Shown here piece after piece: positions 17,684 to 26,983 of a stretch of 64,000 nt of DNA (its first letter is position 1; the number at the start of each line of letters is the position of its first letter). The notes beneath the pieces were generated by a model. That model did no database searches. It saw nothing but the letters and a program-made list of their open reading frames with translations, and was not told the origin of the DNA. The position numbers and the translations under genes were made by a program. Source of the DNA: Methylobacterium sp. 2A (GTDB lineage: Bacteria > Pseudomonadota > Alphaproteobacteria > Rhizobiales > Beijerinckiaceae); the NCBI RefSeq assembly GCF_009806555.1, contig NZ_VUOK01000048.1, positions 176,473 to 240,472 of the forward strand, read 5' to 3'.

Positions 17684-18826
17684 ATGCTACTCGTCTCGAG
17701 TCCCACACTCGGAGAGGCCGAGAAATCCGCGCTCCGCGACGTGGTTGAGAGCGGCTGGATCACCATGGGCCCGCGCGTGCGCGCGTTCGAGGAGAGGTTC
17801 GCGGCGCTGCACGGCGCGCCGGACGCGGTCGCCGTCAGCTCCTGCACCGCGGCGCTCCACCTCATCCTGCTCGCCCTCGGGATCGGCGCGGGCGACGAGG
17901 TCCTCGTCCCCTCGATGACCTTCGCGGCGACGGTGAATGCGGTGCTCTATGTCGGCGCCACGCCCGTCATGGTGGATATCGCCAGCCTCGATCACCCGAT
18001 CCTCTCGCTCGCCGACGCCGAGGCGAAGTGCACGGCCCGCACGCGGGCGGCGATCGTGATGCACTATGCCGGCTACGTCACGGACCGCGACGCGTGGCGC
18101 GCGCTCGCGCGGCGACGCAACGTCCTCATCGTCGAAGACGCCGCCCACGCCGCCGGCGCAGCCGGGGTCGGGACCTTCGGGGCCGCCACCGCCTTCTCCT
18201 TCTACGGCAACAAGAACATGACCACGGCCGAGGGCGGCATGATCCTCGCCGAGGATCCCCGGCACCTCGCCCTGATGCGGCTCGCCCGGGCGCACGGGCT
18301 GACATCGGGAACCTTCGAGCGCAAGCAGGCCCGGGCTCCGACCTACGACGTCGTGAGCCTGGGCTACAATTACCGGCTCGACGAGTTCCGGGCGGCGCTC
18401 GGCCTCGCGCAGCTCGACCAGCTCGGCGCCTGGACCGCGCGCCGCCAGGCTTTGACCCAGGCCTATTTCGCCGCGCTCACCGCGCAGGCGCCGACCGTCG
18501 GCCTGCCCTTCCATCGCCTGGCGAACGATCCGGGGACGACCTCCGCCCATCACATCATGCCGGTGCTGCTGCCGCCCGGCAGCGACCGGGACGCGATCGC
18601 CGGGTTCCTGAGCGAGGCCGGCATCCAGACCACCATGCATTACCCGCCCGCGCACCGGATGACCTTCTACCGGTCCTTCCTGCCCGAGCAGGACCTGCCG
18701 GTCACGGACGCGTTCGCCCGCCGGCAGATCACGCTGCCCCTCCATCCCGGGTTGAGCGAGGCCGACGTCGCCCACGTGGCGCGCACGCTCGCCGACGCCC
18801 TCACCCACGTCGCACGGGGAGGTTGA
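17684..18826 (+). CDS. DegT/DnrJ/EryC1 (AHBA)-family PLP-dependent sugar aminotransferase
   Basis: The 380-residue protein has AVSSCTAALHLILLALGIG, GDEVLVPSMTFAATVNAV, VEDAAHAAGA (the Asp that contacts the PLP nitrogen) and FYGNKNMTTAEGGMI, where the Lys forms the PLP aldimine. GYNYRLDEFRAALGLAQL is also typical. Such enzymes aminate 4-keto or 3-keto nucleotide sugars using glutamate. A LegB-like 4,6-dehydratase in the same run supports amination of a UDP-4-keto-6-deoxy-HexNAc (inference). AGGAGG lies just before the start, and the next gene begins two bases after this stop. Confidence 0.9.
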   Translation: MLLVSSPTLGEAEKSALRDVVESGWITMGPRVRAFEERFAALHGAPDAVAVSSCTAALHLILLALGIGAGDEVLVPSMTFAATVNAVLYVGATPVMVDIASLDHPILSLADAEAKCTARTRAAIVMHYAGYVTDRDAWRALARRRNVLIVEDAAHAAGAAGVGTFGAATAFSFYGNKNMTTAEGGMILAEDPRHLALMRLARAHGLTSGTFERKQARAPTYDVVSLGYNYRLDEFRAALGLAQLDQLGAWTARRQALTQAYFAALTAQAPTVGLPFHRLANDPGTTSAHHIMPVLLPPGSDRDAIAGFLSEAGIQTTMHYPPAHRMTFYRSFLPEQDLPVTDAFARRQITLPLHPGLSEADVAHVARTLADALTHVARGG

Positions 18827-18828
18827 CC

Positions 18829-19572
18829 ATGGCCAATTCGGTATCGGTGCCCCCTTCGGTCGCCCCGGCCGCGCGCGAGCGGACGCTGCACGCCTTCGAC
18901 GTCGTGATCGCCGCCGCGGCGCTCCTGCTCCTGGCACCCCTGATCGGGCTCGTCTGCCTCCTGATCCTGGTCGAGAGCGGGCGCCCCGTCTTCTTCCGGC
19001 AGCGCCGCCTCGGCCGAAACGGGCAGCCCTTCCTGATCCTCAAGTTCAAGAAGTTCCGTGATGCGCGCGACGGCTCGGGACCGGGCCTGACCGTGACGAA
19101 CGACACCCGCATGACGCGGGTCGGCGCATGGCTGCAGCGCACGAAGATCGACGAGGTGCCCCAGTTCGTGAATGTGCTGCGCGGCGAGATGGCGATCGTC
19201 GGTCCCCGGCCCGAGTCCCTGACCTTCGCGGACTGCTTTCACGGCCCCTACCGGGAGGTTCTGCGCTACCGGCCCGGCATCTTCGGGCCGAACCAAGTTC
19301 TGTTCCGGCACGAGGACGATCTGCTTGCCGGACAGCCGGACCTCGACCGCTTCTACCGGCAGGTCCTGTTTCCGCTCAAGGCGTCGGCCGACCTCCTGTA
19401 CTTCTCCGGCCGCACCGCGCGGTCCGACCTGCGCCTCCTCGTCAGGGCGATGGTCGCGATAGGCGGCGGCCACGCCTCGCTCGGCCCCACCCTCGACGCC
19501 CGTGTCGACCGGCTCGCCAGGACGCAGGCAGCGGATCGCGTGCCGAACACCGATGCCTTCATGAAGGTCTAG
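18829..19572 (+). CDS. Membrane phosphoglycosyl transferase (PglC/WcaJ-type sugar transferase)
   Basis: The 247-residue protein has one N-terminal hydrophobic segment (about 25-48) followed by the signature of monotopic phosphoglycosyl transferases: FFRQRRLGRNGQPFLILKFKKF, RVGAWLQRTKIDEVPQFVNVL and GEMAIVGPRPES. It transfers a sugar-1-phosphate from its nucleotide to undecaprenyl phosphate, starting repeat-unit assembly. The start ATG at 18829 has GGGGAGG upstream and follows the aminotransferase stop by two bases, so the two are probably co-translated. The C-terminal 70 residues are longer than in the smallest PglC proteins. Confidence 0.88.
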   Translation: MANSVSVPPSVAPAARERTLHAFDVVIAAAALLLLAPLIGLVCLLILVESGRPVFFRQRRLGRNGQPFLILKFKKFRDARDGSGPGLTVTNDTRMTRVGAWLQRTKIDEVPQFVNVLRGEMAIVGPRPESLTFADCFHGPYREVLRYRPGIFGPNQVLFRHEDDLLAGQPDLDRFYRQVLFPLKASADLLYFSGRTARSDLRLLVRAMVAIGGGHASLGPTLDARVDRLARTQAADRVPNTDAFMKV

Positions 19573-19719
19573 ACCGCTTCCTTGTCGTCCGTGGATCCCG
19601 GAAGACGATCCATCGCTCTGTTCTGACTGCTGTTTTCTACGCCGAGCCGGCCACCGCGTCGACGGACCATGGTCGAGTCCCGCCGCAGGCGCCGATCCGA
19701 GCTACGAGGAGGGTTTGAG

Positions 19720-20727
19720 GTGAGCTATCGCGGTGCCAAGGTCCTCGTCACGGGCGCGGACGGCTTCATCGGCTCGCATCTGACCGAGATGCTGGTCGAG
19801 CACGGTGCCAGCGTCACGGCGCTGGCGCTCTACAATTCCTTCGACCAGCACGGCTGGATCGACGACCTGCCGGAACCGGTCCGCCGCGGGTGCGAGGTGG
19901 TGCGCGGGGACATCCGCGACGCGGCCTTCGTGCGCCCCCTGGTGCAGGGCCGGGATGTGGTGTTCCATCTCGCCGCGCTCATCGCGATACCCTATTCCTA
20001 CGTCGCCGCGCGCAGCTACGTCGACACGAATGTCGGGGGCACGCTGAACCTGCTCGAAGCCGCCCGCGACTTCGGGGTCGGACGCTTCGTCCAGACATCG
20101 ACGAGCGAGGTCTACGGCACCGCGATCACGATGCCGATCGCGGAGACCCACCCGCTTCAGGGCCAGTCGCCCTACTCGGCCTCGAAGATCGGCGCCGACA
20201 TGATGGCGGAGGCCTTCGCGCGCTCCTTCGGGATGCCCGTCGCGATCCTGCGGCCCTTCAACGCCTTCGGACCGCGCCAGAGCGAGCGCGCCGTGATCCC
20301 CTCGGTGATCCGGCAGGCGATCGATCCGGCCTGCGAGGTCTTGAGCGTCGGCGACACGAGCACGATCCGCGACTTCACCTACGTGGAGGACACGGCGCGC
20401 GCCTTCCTCGCCATCGGCGACGCGCCCGACATCGCCTACGGCCAGCCCTACAACGCGGGCAGCGGCGTCGCCGTCACCATCGACGACGTCATCGCGGCGG
20501 TGCGCGACGTCACGGGCTGCACCAAGCCGCTTCGGCACGATCCCGCCCGCGCGCGGCCGGACCGCTCCGAAGTGCGCGCGCTGCTCGCCGAGAGCCGTCG
20601 CCTCCACGAGGCCAGTGGCTGGACCCCGCGGGTCAGCCTCGCGGAGGGACTGCGGCGCACGGTCGACTGGTGGCAGCTGCGCTGCGCGCGCGGCGCGATG
20701 CGCCGCGAGACCCGGTTCATCGCGTGA
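19720..20727 (+). CDS. NAD-dependent 4,6-dehydratase, LegB-like (SDR family)
   Basis: I place the start at GTG 19720 (335 residues) behind GAGGAGG; an upstream ATG at 19669 would add an Arg-rich extension. The protein has VLVTGADGFIGSHL (NAD binding), the ALYNSFDQHGWID stretch typical of LegB-type dehydratases, TSTSEVYGT and SPYSASKIGAD (YxxxK catalytic pair), and RPFNAFGPRQSERAVIP. LegB enzymes convert UDP-GlcNAc to the 4-keto-6-deoxy derivative on the way to bacillosamine-type or legionaminic precursors. The neighbouring aminotransferase could use that product. Its stop overlaps a possible GTG start (20724) of the next gene. Confidence 0.82.
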   Translation: MSYRGAKVLVTGADGFIGSHLTEMLVEHGASVTALALYNSFDQHGWIDDLPEPVRRGCEVVRGDIRDAAFVRPLVQGRDVVFHLAALIAIPYSYVAARSYVDTNVGGTLNLLEAARDFGVGRFVQTSTSEVYGTAITMPIAETHPLQGQSPYSASKIGADMMAEAFARSFGMPVAILRPFNAFGPRQSERAVIPSVIRQAIDPACEVLSVGDTSTIRDFTYVEDTARAFLAIGDAPDIAYGQPYNAGSGVAVTIDDVIAAVRDVTGCTKPLRHDPARARPDRSEVRALLAESRRLHEASGWTPRVSLAEGLRRTVDWWQLRCARGAMRRETRFIA

Positions 20728-20735
20728 GCGCCGCC

Positions 20736-22016
20736 ATGACCGTCCGCCGGATCTTCGCGGCCGCCGCCCTCGCCGGCACGGCCCTGGTCGCCACGGCGGG
20801 CCGGGCGGCGCCGGAGGATGCCGGGGCGTCGAACGCCCTCCTCGAGACCCCGGCCATGGCCGAGCCGGCATACCTCCAGCCAACCCGCGACCCCGTCTTC
20901 GGCACGCCGCTCGTGCGCATCACCGCGCCCGAGCGGCCGATGGCCGGCGGGCGCTGCGGCGTGCGATATTGCACCCACCGCTATTCCACCGCGCAGGCCT
21001 GGAACGCCGATCAGAGCCTCCTGGTCATCGTGAACGGCTGCGGCGGGGCCTGCTTCCTGAACGGACGGACGTTCCAGCCGCTGTTCCGCCGCGACATGGC
21101 CGGCGAGTGCGAGTGGCACCCCACCGATCCGGCCGCGATGATCTGCGTCGACGGGCGGGCGGTCTATGTCTGGCTCCCGCGCGCGAACCGGCGGCGCACG
21201 TTCCAGACGCTTCCCACCTATGCCGGGGCGCAGTTCGGTCCCTACAAGGGCAATCCCTCCGCCGACGGCGAGCGCATCGTGGTCCGCGCGCGGGATGCCC
21301 AGGGGCGGCGCGTCGCCTTCGCCTTCGACCTCGCGACCGGCCGCATCCATCCGCCGATCGACCTGGGCAAGCTCGAGGGCGAGAACAACTACTGCACGAT
21401 ATCGGCCTCGGGCGCCTACATCGTCTGCGGCCAGAACCTGCCGGACGAAAAGGAGACGCTCTACGTCTTCACGGCCGACGGCGAGCCGGTCCAGCACTGG
21501 GCCGAGCACCACCGGCCCGGCCATGGCGACCTCACGACCGATCCCGACGGCGCGGACGTCTATGTCGGGATCAGCAAGTCCGATCCCGACCGCTTCCACG
21601 TGATCAAGCGGCGCCTGAGCGACGGCCGGATCACCGACCTCCTGCCCTACGGCCAGGTCTCGCACGCCTCGCTGCGCAACACGCGCCGCCCGGGCTGGGT
21701 GTTCCTGTCCTTCACCGGCGACCGGCAGGCGGTCGGCGGCACGCCGGATAACGGCAAGGCGCCCTTCTACCAGGAGGTGCTCGCGCTCCGCACCGACGGG
21801 AGCCGCACGGTGCGCCGGATCGCGCAGACCCGGAACGCCGCCGCCGACTACTGGAGCGAGACCCATGCCGCCCCCTCGCCCGACGGATCCCGCGTGATCT
21901 GGTCGAGCAACTGGGGCCGGGCGGGCGGCCCGGTCTCGGACTACGTCACGACGGTGGATTGGCCGGATTCCCGAAGCCGCGCGGCGGGCGAGCCGGCCGA
22001 GGAGGCAGAGCGATGA
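20736..22016 (+). CDS. Secreted beta-propeller-like (TolB/WD40-like) protein of unknown function
   Basis: The 426-residue product starts with a signal peptide (about 1-24, cleavage near GRA-AP). An in-frame GTG at 20724 overlaps the previous stop and is an alternative start. The mature region has repeated beta-rich blades with TolB-like phrases (SADGERIVVRARD, TDPDGADVYVGIS, SPDGSRVIWSSNWG). It has an unusual number of cysteines early on (GGRCGVRYCTHRY, NGCGGACFLNG, GECEWHP, AMICVDG), suggesting disulfides in the periplasm or outside the cell. It sits between the LegB-like and Wza-like genes with an ATGA overlap into the latter, so a role in polysaccharide modification, binding or export is likely, but none is known to me. 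Confidence 0.75.
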   Translation: MTVRRIFAAAALAGTALVATAGRAAPEDAGASNALLETPAMAEPAYLQPTRDPVFGTPLVRITAPERPMAGGRCGVRYCTHRYSTAQAWNADQSLLVIVNGCGGACFLNGRTFQPLFRRDMAGECEWHPTDPAAMICVDGRAVYVWLPRANRRRTFQTLPTYAGAQFGPYKGNPSADGERIVVRARDAQGRRVAFAFDLATGRIHPPIDLGKLEGENNYCTISASGAYIVCGQNLPDEKETLYVFTADGEPVQHWAEHHRPGHGDLTTDPDGADVYVGISKSDPDRFHVIKRRLSDGRITDLLPYGQVSHASLRNTRRPGWVFLSFTGDRQAVGGTPDNGKAPFYQEVLALRTDGSRTVRRIAQTRNAAADYWSETHAAPSPDGSRVIWSSNWGRAGGPVSDYVTTVDWPDSRSRAAGEPAEEAER

Positions 22017-23305
22017 CGACGCGGCGCGCTTCCCGTGCAGGCCTGGACCGTCCCCGCTGCCTCGGACTTGCGATCGCGGCCTGCCTCGGCCTCATGGGCG
22101 CCCGGGGCGCTTGTGCCGAGGAGTACCGCCTCGACGTCGGCGACGTCATCGAGATCTCGGTCGCCGGCATGCCGGAGCTGCGCCAGCGCGTGCCCGTGCA
22201 ACTCGACGGCTCGATCTCGATGCCGCGCCTCGGACGCCTCCAGGTCGCCGGAACGACCGCGGGGGAGACCCAGGCCATGGTCCAGTCCGTGCTGTCCTCT
22301 CAGCTCCTGCGCCAGCGTATGCCGGACGGGCGCGAACTGGCCTTCACCGTCGAGCCGCGGGAGATTGCCGCGACCGTCGTCGAGTACCGGCCGATCTACG
22401 TGGACGGGGACGTGTCGCGCCCCGGCGAGCAGCCCTACCGGCCGCTGATGACGGCGCGCCAGGCGATCTCGATGGCCGGCGGCTACAACCTCGTGCGCTT
22501 CGGCGCCAAGTCGCCGACGTCGGAGGCGGCGGATGCGCGCGGCGAGTACGAGATCGCCGCGGCGGACCTCGCCAAGGAACAGGCCAACATCGCCCGGATT
22601 CGGCGCGAGCTCGGCGACAGGGATGCGGCCGTGCCGCCCCCGGCGAGCGCCGTCCCGCGTCAGATGCTTCTCGAGATCCAGAAGTCGCAGGCCGACCTCT
22701 ATGAGGTCAACCAGGCCGACTACCAGCGGGAGCGATCCTTCCTGAGGCGGGGCACCGACCAGCTCGTCGCGCAGACGCAGATCCTCACGCGCCTGCAATC
22801 CGAGGAGGAGCAGGGTGTCACCGCCGACAAGGCGGAACTCGACCGTCTGACGGAGCTGCTGAACCGCGGCGCGGTCGTCAGCCAGCGCGTCACGGATGCA
22901 CGCCGCAATGTGCTGCTCTCCTCGACGCGCAACCTCCAAGTCACCGCCCAGCTCATGCTGGCCACGAAGCAGAAGGATGAATTCGCACGGCAGATGGAGC
23001 GGACCGACGACCTGCGGCGGGTGAAGCTGCTCACCGAGCTCTCGGACCGGCTCGCGAAGGCTGAGCAACTCAAGGCGCGCGGCCGCGCGTTGAAGGAGCG
23101 GATGGCCCTCCTCTCCGCGCAGCCCGAGGAGGTGCCCGGCTGGCGCCGCGTCCCCACGGTGAGTCTCGTGCGCCGGATGCCCGGCGCCGGCCGGGTGCGC
23201 ATTCCCGCGAGCGAAGACACCGAGCTCTGCCCCGGCGATGTCGTCGAGGCCACCCTGAGGTCGCAGGCCGATGTCGCTGCCAATCCCGTCGCCGCCAACC
23301 CCTGA
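22013..23305 (+). CDS. Wza/ExoF-like polysaccharide export protein
   Basis: The 430-residue protein begins with a signal peptide (cleavage near ACA-EE). EYRLDVGDVIEISVAGMPELRQRVPVQLDG follows, which is the polysaccharide-export (Poly_export) domain. A SLBB-like segment comes next (VEYRPIYVDGDVSRPGEQPYRPLMTARQAISMAGG) and then a long helical region (about 185-380). This order matches ExoF/GumB-type periplasmic or outer-membrane export proteins of alphaproteobacteria. ATG 22013 overlaps the previous stop (ATGA) and has GAGGAGG upstream. No lipobox Cys is seen at the signal cleavage site, unlike Wza lipoproteins. It is the expected partner of the Wzc-like protein at 12312-14492. Confidence 0.85.
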   Translation: MTTRRASRAGLDRPRCLGLAIAACLGLMGARGACAEEYRLDVGDVIEISVAGMPELRQRVPVQLDGSISMPRLGRLQVAGTTAGETQAMVQSVLSSQLLRQRMPDGRELAFTVEPREIAATVVEYRPIYVDGDVSRPGEQPYRPLMTARQAISMAGGYNLVRFGAKSPTSEAADARGEYEIAAADLAKEQANIARIRRELGDRDAAVPPPASAVPRQMLLEIQKSQADLYEVNQADYQRERSFLRRGTDQLVAQTQILTRLQSEEEQGVTADKAELDRLTELLNRGAVVSQRVTDARRNVLLSSTRNLQVTAQLMLATKQKDEFARQMERTDDLRRVKLLTELSDRLAKAEQLKARGRALKERMALLSAQPEEVPGWRRVPTVSLVRRMPGAGRVRIPASEDTELCPGDVVEATLRSQADVAANPVAANP

Positions 23306-23566
23306 GCGGACGCGCCTGAAGCGGATCGCGGGCATCGCGGCCGGCCGCCGCACGGGCGGCGGGCGCACGCACGGGCCGGCCGGTCACCCCGGCGTCCGTG
23401 TCGATGGGGCAAGAGGCCGTAGCGCGTGGGATCCGGGGCGTTTCCCGTGATCCGGGAACTTGGAAAACGCTCTGACACCGGGTGTGCGTTGCGGTTTCCG
23501 GAGCTGAACAGGCTGCTTCGGCGGAACATGCCCTCGTGGCGTCCAGAGCGAGCCTGGGGTGGGGAC

Positions 23567-24274
23567 ATGAACAGCAATCGGCGCATCGCCGTCGTGGCGC
23601 ACAGGCACGATCTCTTCCAGCTCGTCCTGGTGACGATCCTGCAGGCGGAGCTCGGCTTCTCGGAGGTCGCGGTCGCGATATCGACCGAGGACGTCGTCAC
23701 GCACCTGGCCGATGCGGACGATACGATCCTCGCCCTCTTGGATCTGCGCATGCTGGGCTTCGGCGAGGCCGGGCGCCTCCTGATGCTGCGCGAGTGCTTC
23801 CCAAATGCCCGTCTTGTCGCGGTCGGGCCGATGCAGCGCGCGAACGTGCTCGAGGCCCTCGCCGCCGGCGTGCACGGCTACATCTCGCCCGAAATGAACA
23901 TCCAGGACCTCAGCCGCGCCCTGTCCACGGTTTTGGACGGCCAGATCTTCGTGCCCGTCATCGTCACGGACCTGCCGCACACGTTCGGCCCGCCCCCGAG
24001 CGGCGCGGCGCCCGTCAGCCCCGTGCCGAACCCCCCGCGTCGTTTTTCCGGACCCGGCAGGGCTGAGATCGACTTGACGCAGCGCCAGCGCGATGTCCTG
24101 CGGCTTGTCATCCAGGGTCAGTCCAACCGGCAGATCGCCGCGACGCTCGGCCTCCGCGAGAGCACGGTGAAGGCCCACCTTGCCAACGTGTTCCGGCTCC
24201 TCGGCGTGCGGAACCGCTCCGGCGCGGCCGGCCTCGGCATGCGCATGCTCGGCATGGAGGGGGGGCTGCCGTAG
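23567..24274 (+). CDS. LuxR/NarL-type response-regulator-like transcription factor (2)
   Basis: The start at ATG 23567 follows GGGGTGGGGA (235 residues). The receiver-like domain (about 5-125) keeps an Asp at the phosphorylation position (ALLDLRMLG). The first-strand acidic pair is replaced by His/Arg (VAHRHD) and the conserved Lys is absent. The LuxR-type HTH (about 165-225) reads LTQRQRDVLRLVIQGQSNRQIA then LRESTVKAHLANVFRLLGVRNR. It lies directly after the export gene and probably regulates polysaccharide production. Its HTH is less like the other two regulators than they are like each other. Confidence 0.85.
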   Translation: MNSNRRIAVVAHRHDLFQLVLVTILQAELGFSEVAVAISTEDVVTHLADADDTILALLDLRMLGFGEAGRLLMLRECFPNARLVAVGPMQRANVLEALAAGVHGYISPEMNIQDLSRALSTVLDGQIFVPVIVTDLPHTFGPPPSGAAPVSPVPNPPRRFSGPGRAEIDLTQRQRDVLRLVIQGQSNRQIAATLGLRESTVKAHLANVFRLLGVRNRSGAAGLGMRMLGMEGGLP

Positions 24275-24672
24275 CGGACGACCGGCTCCGGTCCGCCTGA
24301 CGGCGCCGTGCTGGAATGTCCTATTTCGGATGATCTATGAGGCCAGGACCAGAGAGTCTGATTGGTAATCGTCAGTTCGTACGCCGTCATCCCAGTACCA
24401 TGCGCCTAATCCGTTGGGATAACTGCAATGGAGTAAGAATCTGTTTATCATGGCCGTAGGTCCGAAATGCCGGTCGCCGTGGGGGCGGACAGGCGCTCGC
24501 TGGGACCAGGCCTGAGGAGGGGACATCCGATGTCCGGAGGATGCGCTGCGCGTCTCGCGCCGAACGAAAGGCCGGACGCCCCGCGATCGGGACTGGATTC
24601 CACAGGCAGGCTGTCTCTCACGGTCCCGGATACGGCTCAGGGTGTCGAAGGGTAGAATTTTGGAGGGGGCCC
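24275..24672. other. Intergenic gap between two LuxR-type regulators
   Basis: About 400 bases hold no convincing gene. The segment 24300-24470 is relatively A+T-rich and is the probable promoter region of the downstream regulator. A repeated TCCGAAATG-like word (24464-24472, with a partial inverse in CATTTCGGA-like sequence near 24320) is the only motif that I noticed. A possible start at 24541 is less likely than the ATG at 24673. Confidence 0.4.
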
Positions 24673-25455
24673 ATGTTCGACCTGACTTTCAAATCGGCTC
24701 AACGGACGACGGCCTCCTGTTTTCCGAGCCCGCTGCCGACGGCACCGAAGACCCCGGTGGTTCTTGTCGATCGCTGCGCGCTGTCGCGCGAGGGCCTCGC
24801 TCAGGCGCTTCGCGAAGGACCCTTCATCGTCGTCGCGTCGGAGGACGATGTCGCCAATGTCCGCCTCCCGGCCGAGGCTATGAGCGGCCCGTTGCTCGTC
24901 ATACGCGCCATGTCGGGGGATGAAATCGACGACCCCCGCCCCCTGAGAGCCGTCCAGGCGCGGTTCCCGGACTGCGCGATCGTGGTGTTCTGTCCGGACT
25001 GTGCGCCGGAGAAGGTGACGGCGATGCTGCGGCTCGGGGCGATGGGGGTGCTCACCGATCCCGACGAGCGCGACGGCATCATCGGTGCGCTGGAGCTGGT
25101 GACGCTGGGACATTACGTCGTTCCCCTGGACGCCGTCGCCTCGTGCCTGGACCTGCGCATCGACGAGCCGGTCGAGGCGATCACGGCTGCCGCACTTGGC
25201 GATCCCGGCAGGCGAGAGCCGGAACTCGGCCGTCTGTCGGTGCGGGAGGTCGAGATCCTCCTGTCGTTGCTGGCTGGCGAGCAGAACCGGTGCATCGCGC
25301 GGCGCCTGTCGATCACCGAGGCGACGGTGAAGGTCCACGTCAAGGCGATCCTGCGCAAGATCAAGGCCCAGAACCGGACCCAGGCCGCGATCTGGGCGCT
25401 CAACAGGATCGAGAAGCTCGAAGCCTACCGGGCCTCCGGTTCCGGCATGGGCTGA
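24673..25455 (+). CDS. LuxR-type regulator with pseudo-receiver domain (3)
   Basis: ATG 24673 follows GGAGGGGGC (260 residues). The N-terminal receiver-like domain starts VVLVDRCALSREGLAQALRE, but the strand that should end in the phospho-acceptor Asp reads LLVIRAMSG, so phosphorylation at the usual site is impossible. The C-terminal HTH (about 190-255: LSVREVEILLSLLAGEQNR then TEATVKVHVKAILRKIKAQNRTQAAIW) is nearly a twin of the one in the regulator at 8406-9179. The two may bind similar sites. Position inside the polysaccharide locus suggests local control. Confidence 0.85.
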   Translation: MFDLTFKSAQRTTASCFPSPLPTAPKTPVVLVDRCALSREGLAQALREGPFIVVASEDDVANVRLPAEAMSGPLLVIRAMSGDEIDDPRPLRAVQARFPDCAIVVFCPDCAPEKVTAMLRLGAMGVLTDPDERDGIIGALELVTLGHYVVPLDAVASCLDLRIDEPVEAITAAALGDPGRREPELGRLSVREVEILLSLLAGEQNRCIARRLSITEATVKVHVKAILRKIKAQNRTQAAIWALNRIEKLEAYRASGSGMG

Positions 25456-25705
25456 TCCGGCTCCGCGGGCGCGTGCGTCCCCGGCTTCGGAGCCGGCCTG
25501 CCGCTCGACCGCTTGGCCGAAGGGGATAGCGGTTCGGCGTACGTGAACGCGCCGGAATATGCCGACCCGACGCCGTGGCCATTGCGGCCCTGTACCCGTC
25601 GGCCCGATCGAAGGGCACCGCGTGTCCGCTGCCCCGTGCAACGTCGGCTCAATCCGGCCCTGCCCTGCGCGGACGGCTGGATGCGCGCCCCTGAAGGCAG
25701 CGGTC

Positions 25706-26983
25706 TCAGGCCGGCGTGACGGCCGGCATGACGGCTGGCATGGCGAGCGTGCGATAGAGCGACGCGTATTGCGCGGCAATGCTGTCGAGCGAGAGCCGGT
25801 CGCGGACGAGCGCGGCGCCCTGCCTGCCCATCGCCTGCGCGCGCTCCGGCGCGTTCAGGAGTTCGAGGATGGCGGCGGCCAGAGCCCCGGGCGTGCGCGG
25901 CGGCACAAGCAGGCCGTTCTTCCCGTGCCGGACCACGGCCCTGCAGCCGGGCATGTCCGTGGTCACGATCGGCAGGCCGGCGAGCGCGGCCTCCAGCAGC
26001 ACGCGCGGCAAGCCTTCGCGGAACTCGGTGGGGAGGACGAACAGGTCGGCGAGCGCCAGGAGCGATTGGACGTCCTGGCGTGGCCCGATCCAGCGCACGG
26101 CCCGCGATCGCTGGCACAGCGCCATCAGACGCCGTTCTCGGCGCCCCACCTGCTCCCAGGGGCCGACGAGGAGGAAGCGCACGTCGGGCGCAACCGCCTG
26201 GACGAGCTCCGCGGCGGCGAGCAACGTTCCCGTACCCTTGAGCGGTTCGATGCGCGTGACCGTGATCACGACGCGCGCGCGGCCGAGCCCGAGCTGTTCC
26301 CGCAGCAGCGCGGGGTTCGGCAGCCCGGCGCGGGCGCGATCGATCGCATCGACGTCGATGCCCGAGCCGGGGATGAGGTGCGCGCGCTCGGGATCCGACA
26401 TCCCCCCTTGCGCGAACGTCGCCTGGTCCGCCTCGTTCTGGAAGACCGCAACCGCGCCGCGCCGCGCCGCCTGCCGCTGGATCGCGTTGTAGACCGGCCG
26501 CAGGCAGCGCGCCCCAAGCCCGCCGGATGAGTGGACGCGGCCTGTGCCGTTGATCGTCCGGACGAGGCGCGGGACCGCGCGTTCCGGCCGGACGAGAGCC
26601 GTGTAGAGGTTCGGCTTCGTGTCGAAGGACTGCACGATGTCGGGGCCGACCGCGTCGATGATGGCGCCGAGCGCGCGCACGGCCCGCAGGTCCCCGAGCG
26701 GATCGAGCCGGCGCGTGAAGGCGTAGTCGTGGAGCGGGATGCCGGCCCGGCTGAACGGGGCGGCGGCGCAGTTCGCGGCCGCATGGACCTCGAAGCCATG
26801 CCCGGCGAGCGCGTGCAGGAAGGGGATGCGCAGGTGGTGGTCCTCCCCGCCGACGCACAGGAGACGCGTGCGCCGGCCCGGGCCGGGCGCGGGCAGGGAG
26901 AGACCCTCCGCCGTCGCGAGACGCGGCGCCTCGACGGACGGCATGAGGCGATCGAGCTGCGGCATCAGACGATCCTTCGGCAC
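25706..26983 (-). CDS. GT4-family glycosyltransferase
   Basis: The 425-residue protein has the GT-B fold. Its N-terminal domain opens LLCVGGEDHHLRIPFLHALAGHGFEVHA and continues DIVQSFDTKPNLYTAL. The donor-binding C-terminal domain has VITVTRIEPLKGTGTLL, VRFLLVGPW, DLFVLPTEFREGLPRVLLEAALAGLP (E-x7-E motif) and GKNGLLVPP. It is a retaining transferase adding a sugar to the lipid-linked intermediate. It is the only classical glycosyltransferase seen in the locus. Several in-frame Met residues occur near the N-terminus, so the exact start is uncertain. It is divergent from the deacetylase gene. Confidence 0.87.
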   Translation of the reverse strand: MPKDRLMPQLDRLMPSVEAPRLATAEGLSLPAPGPGRRTRLLCVGGEDHHLRIPFLHALAGHGFEVHAAANCAAAPFSRAGIPLHDYAFTRRLDPLGDLRAVRALGAIIDAVGPDIVQSFDTKPNLYTALVRPERAVPRLVRTINGTGRVHSSGGLGARCLRPVYNAIQRQAARRGAVAVFQNEADQATFAQGGMSDPERAHLIPGSGIDVDAIDRARAGLPNPALLREQLGLGRARVVITVTRIEPLKGTGTLLAAAELVQAVAPDVRFLLVGPWEQVGRRERRLMALCQRSRAVRWIGPRQDVQSLLALADLFVLPTEFREGLPRVLLEAALAGLPIVTTDMPGCRAVVRHGKNGLLVPPRTPGALAAAILELLNAPERAQAMGRQGAALVRDRLSLDSIAAQYASLYRTLAMPAVMPAVTPA

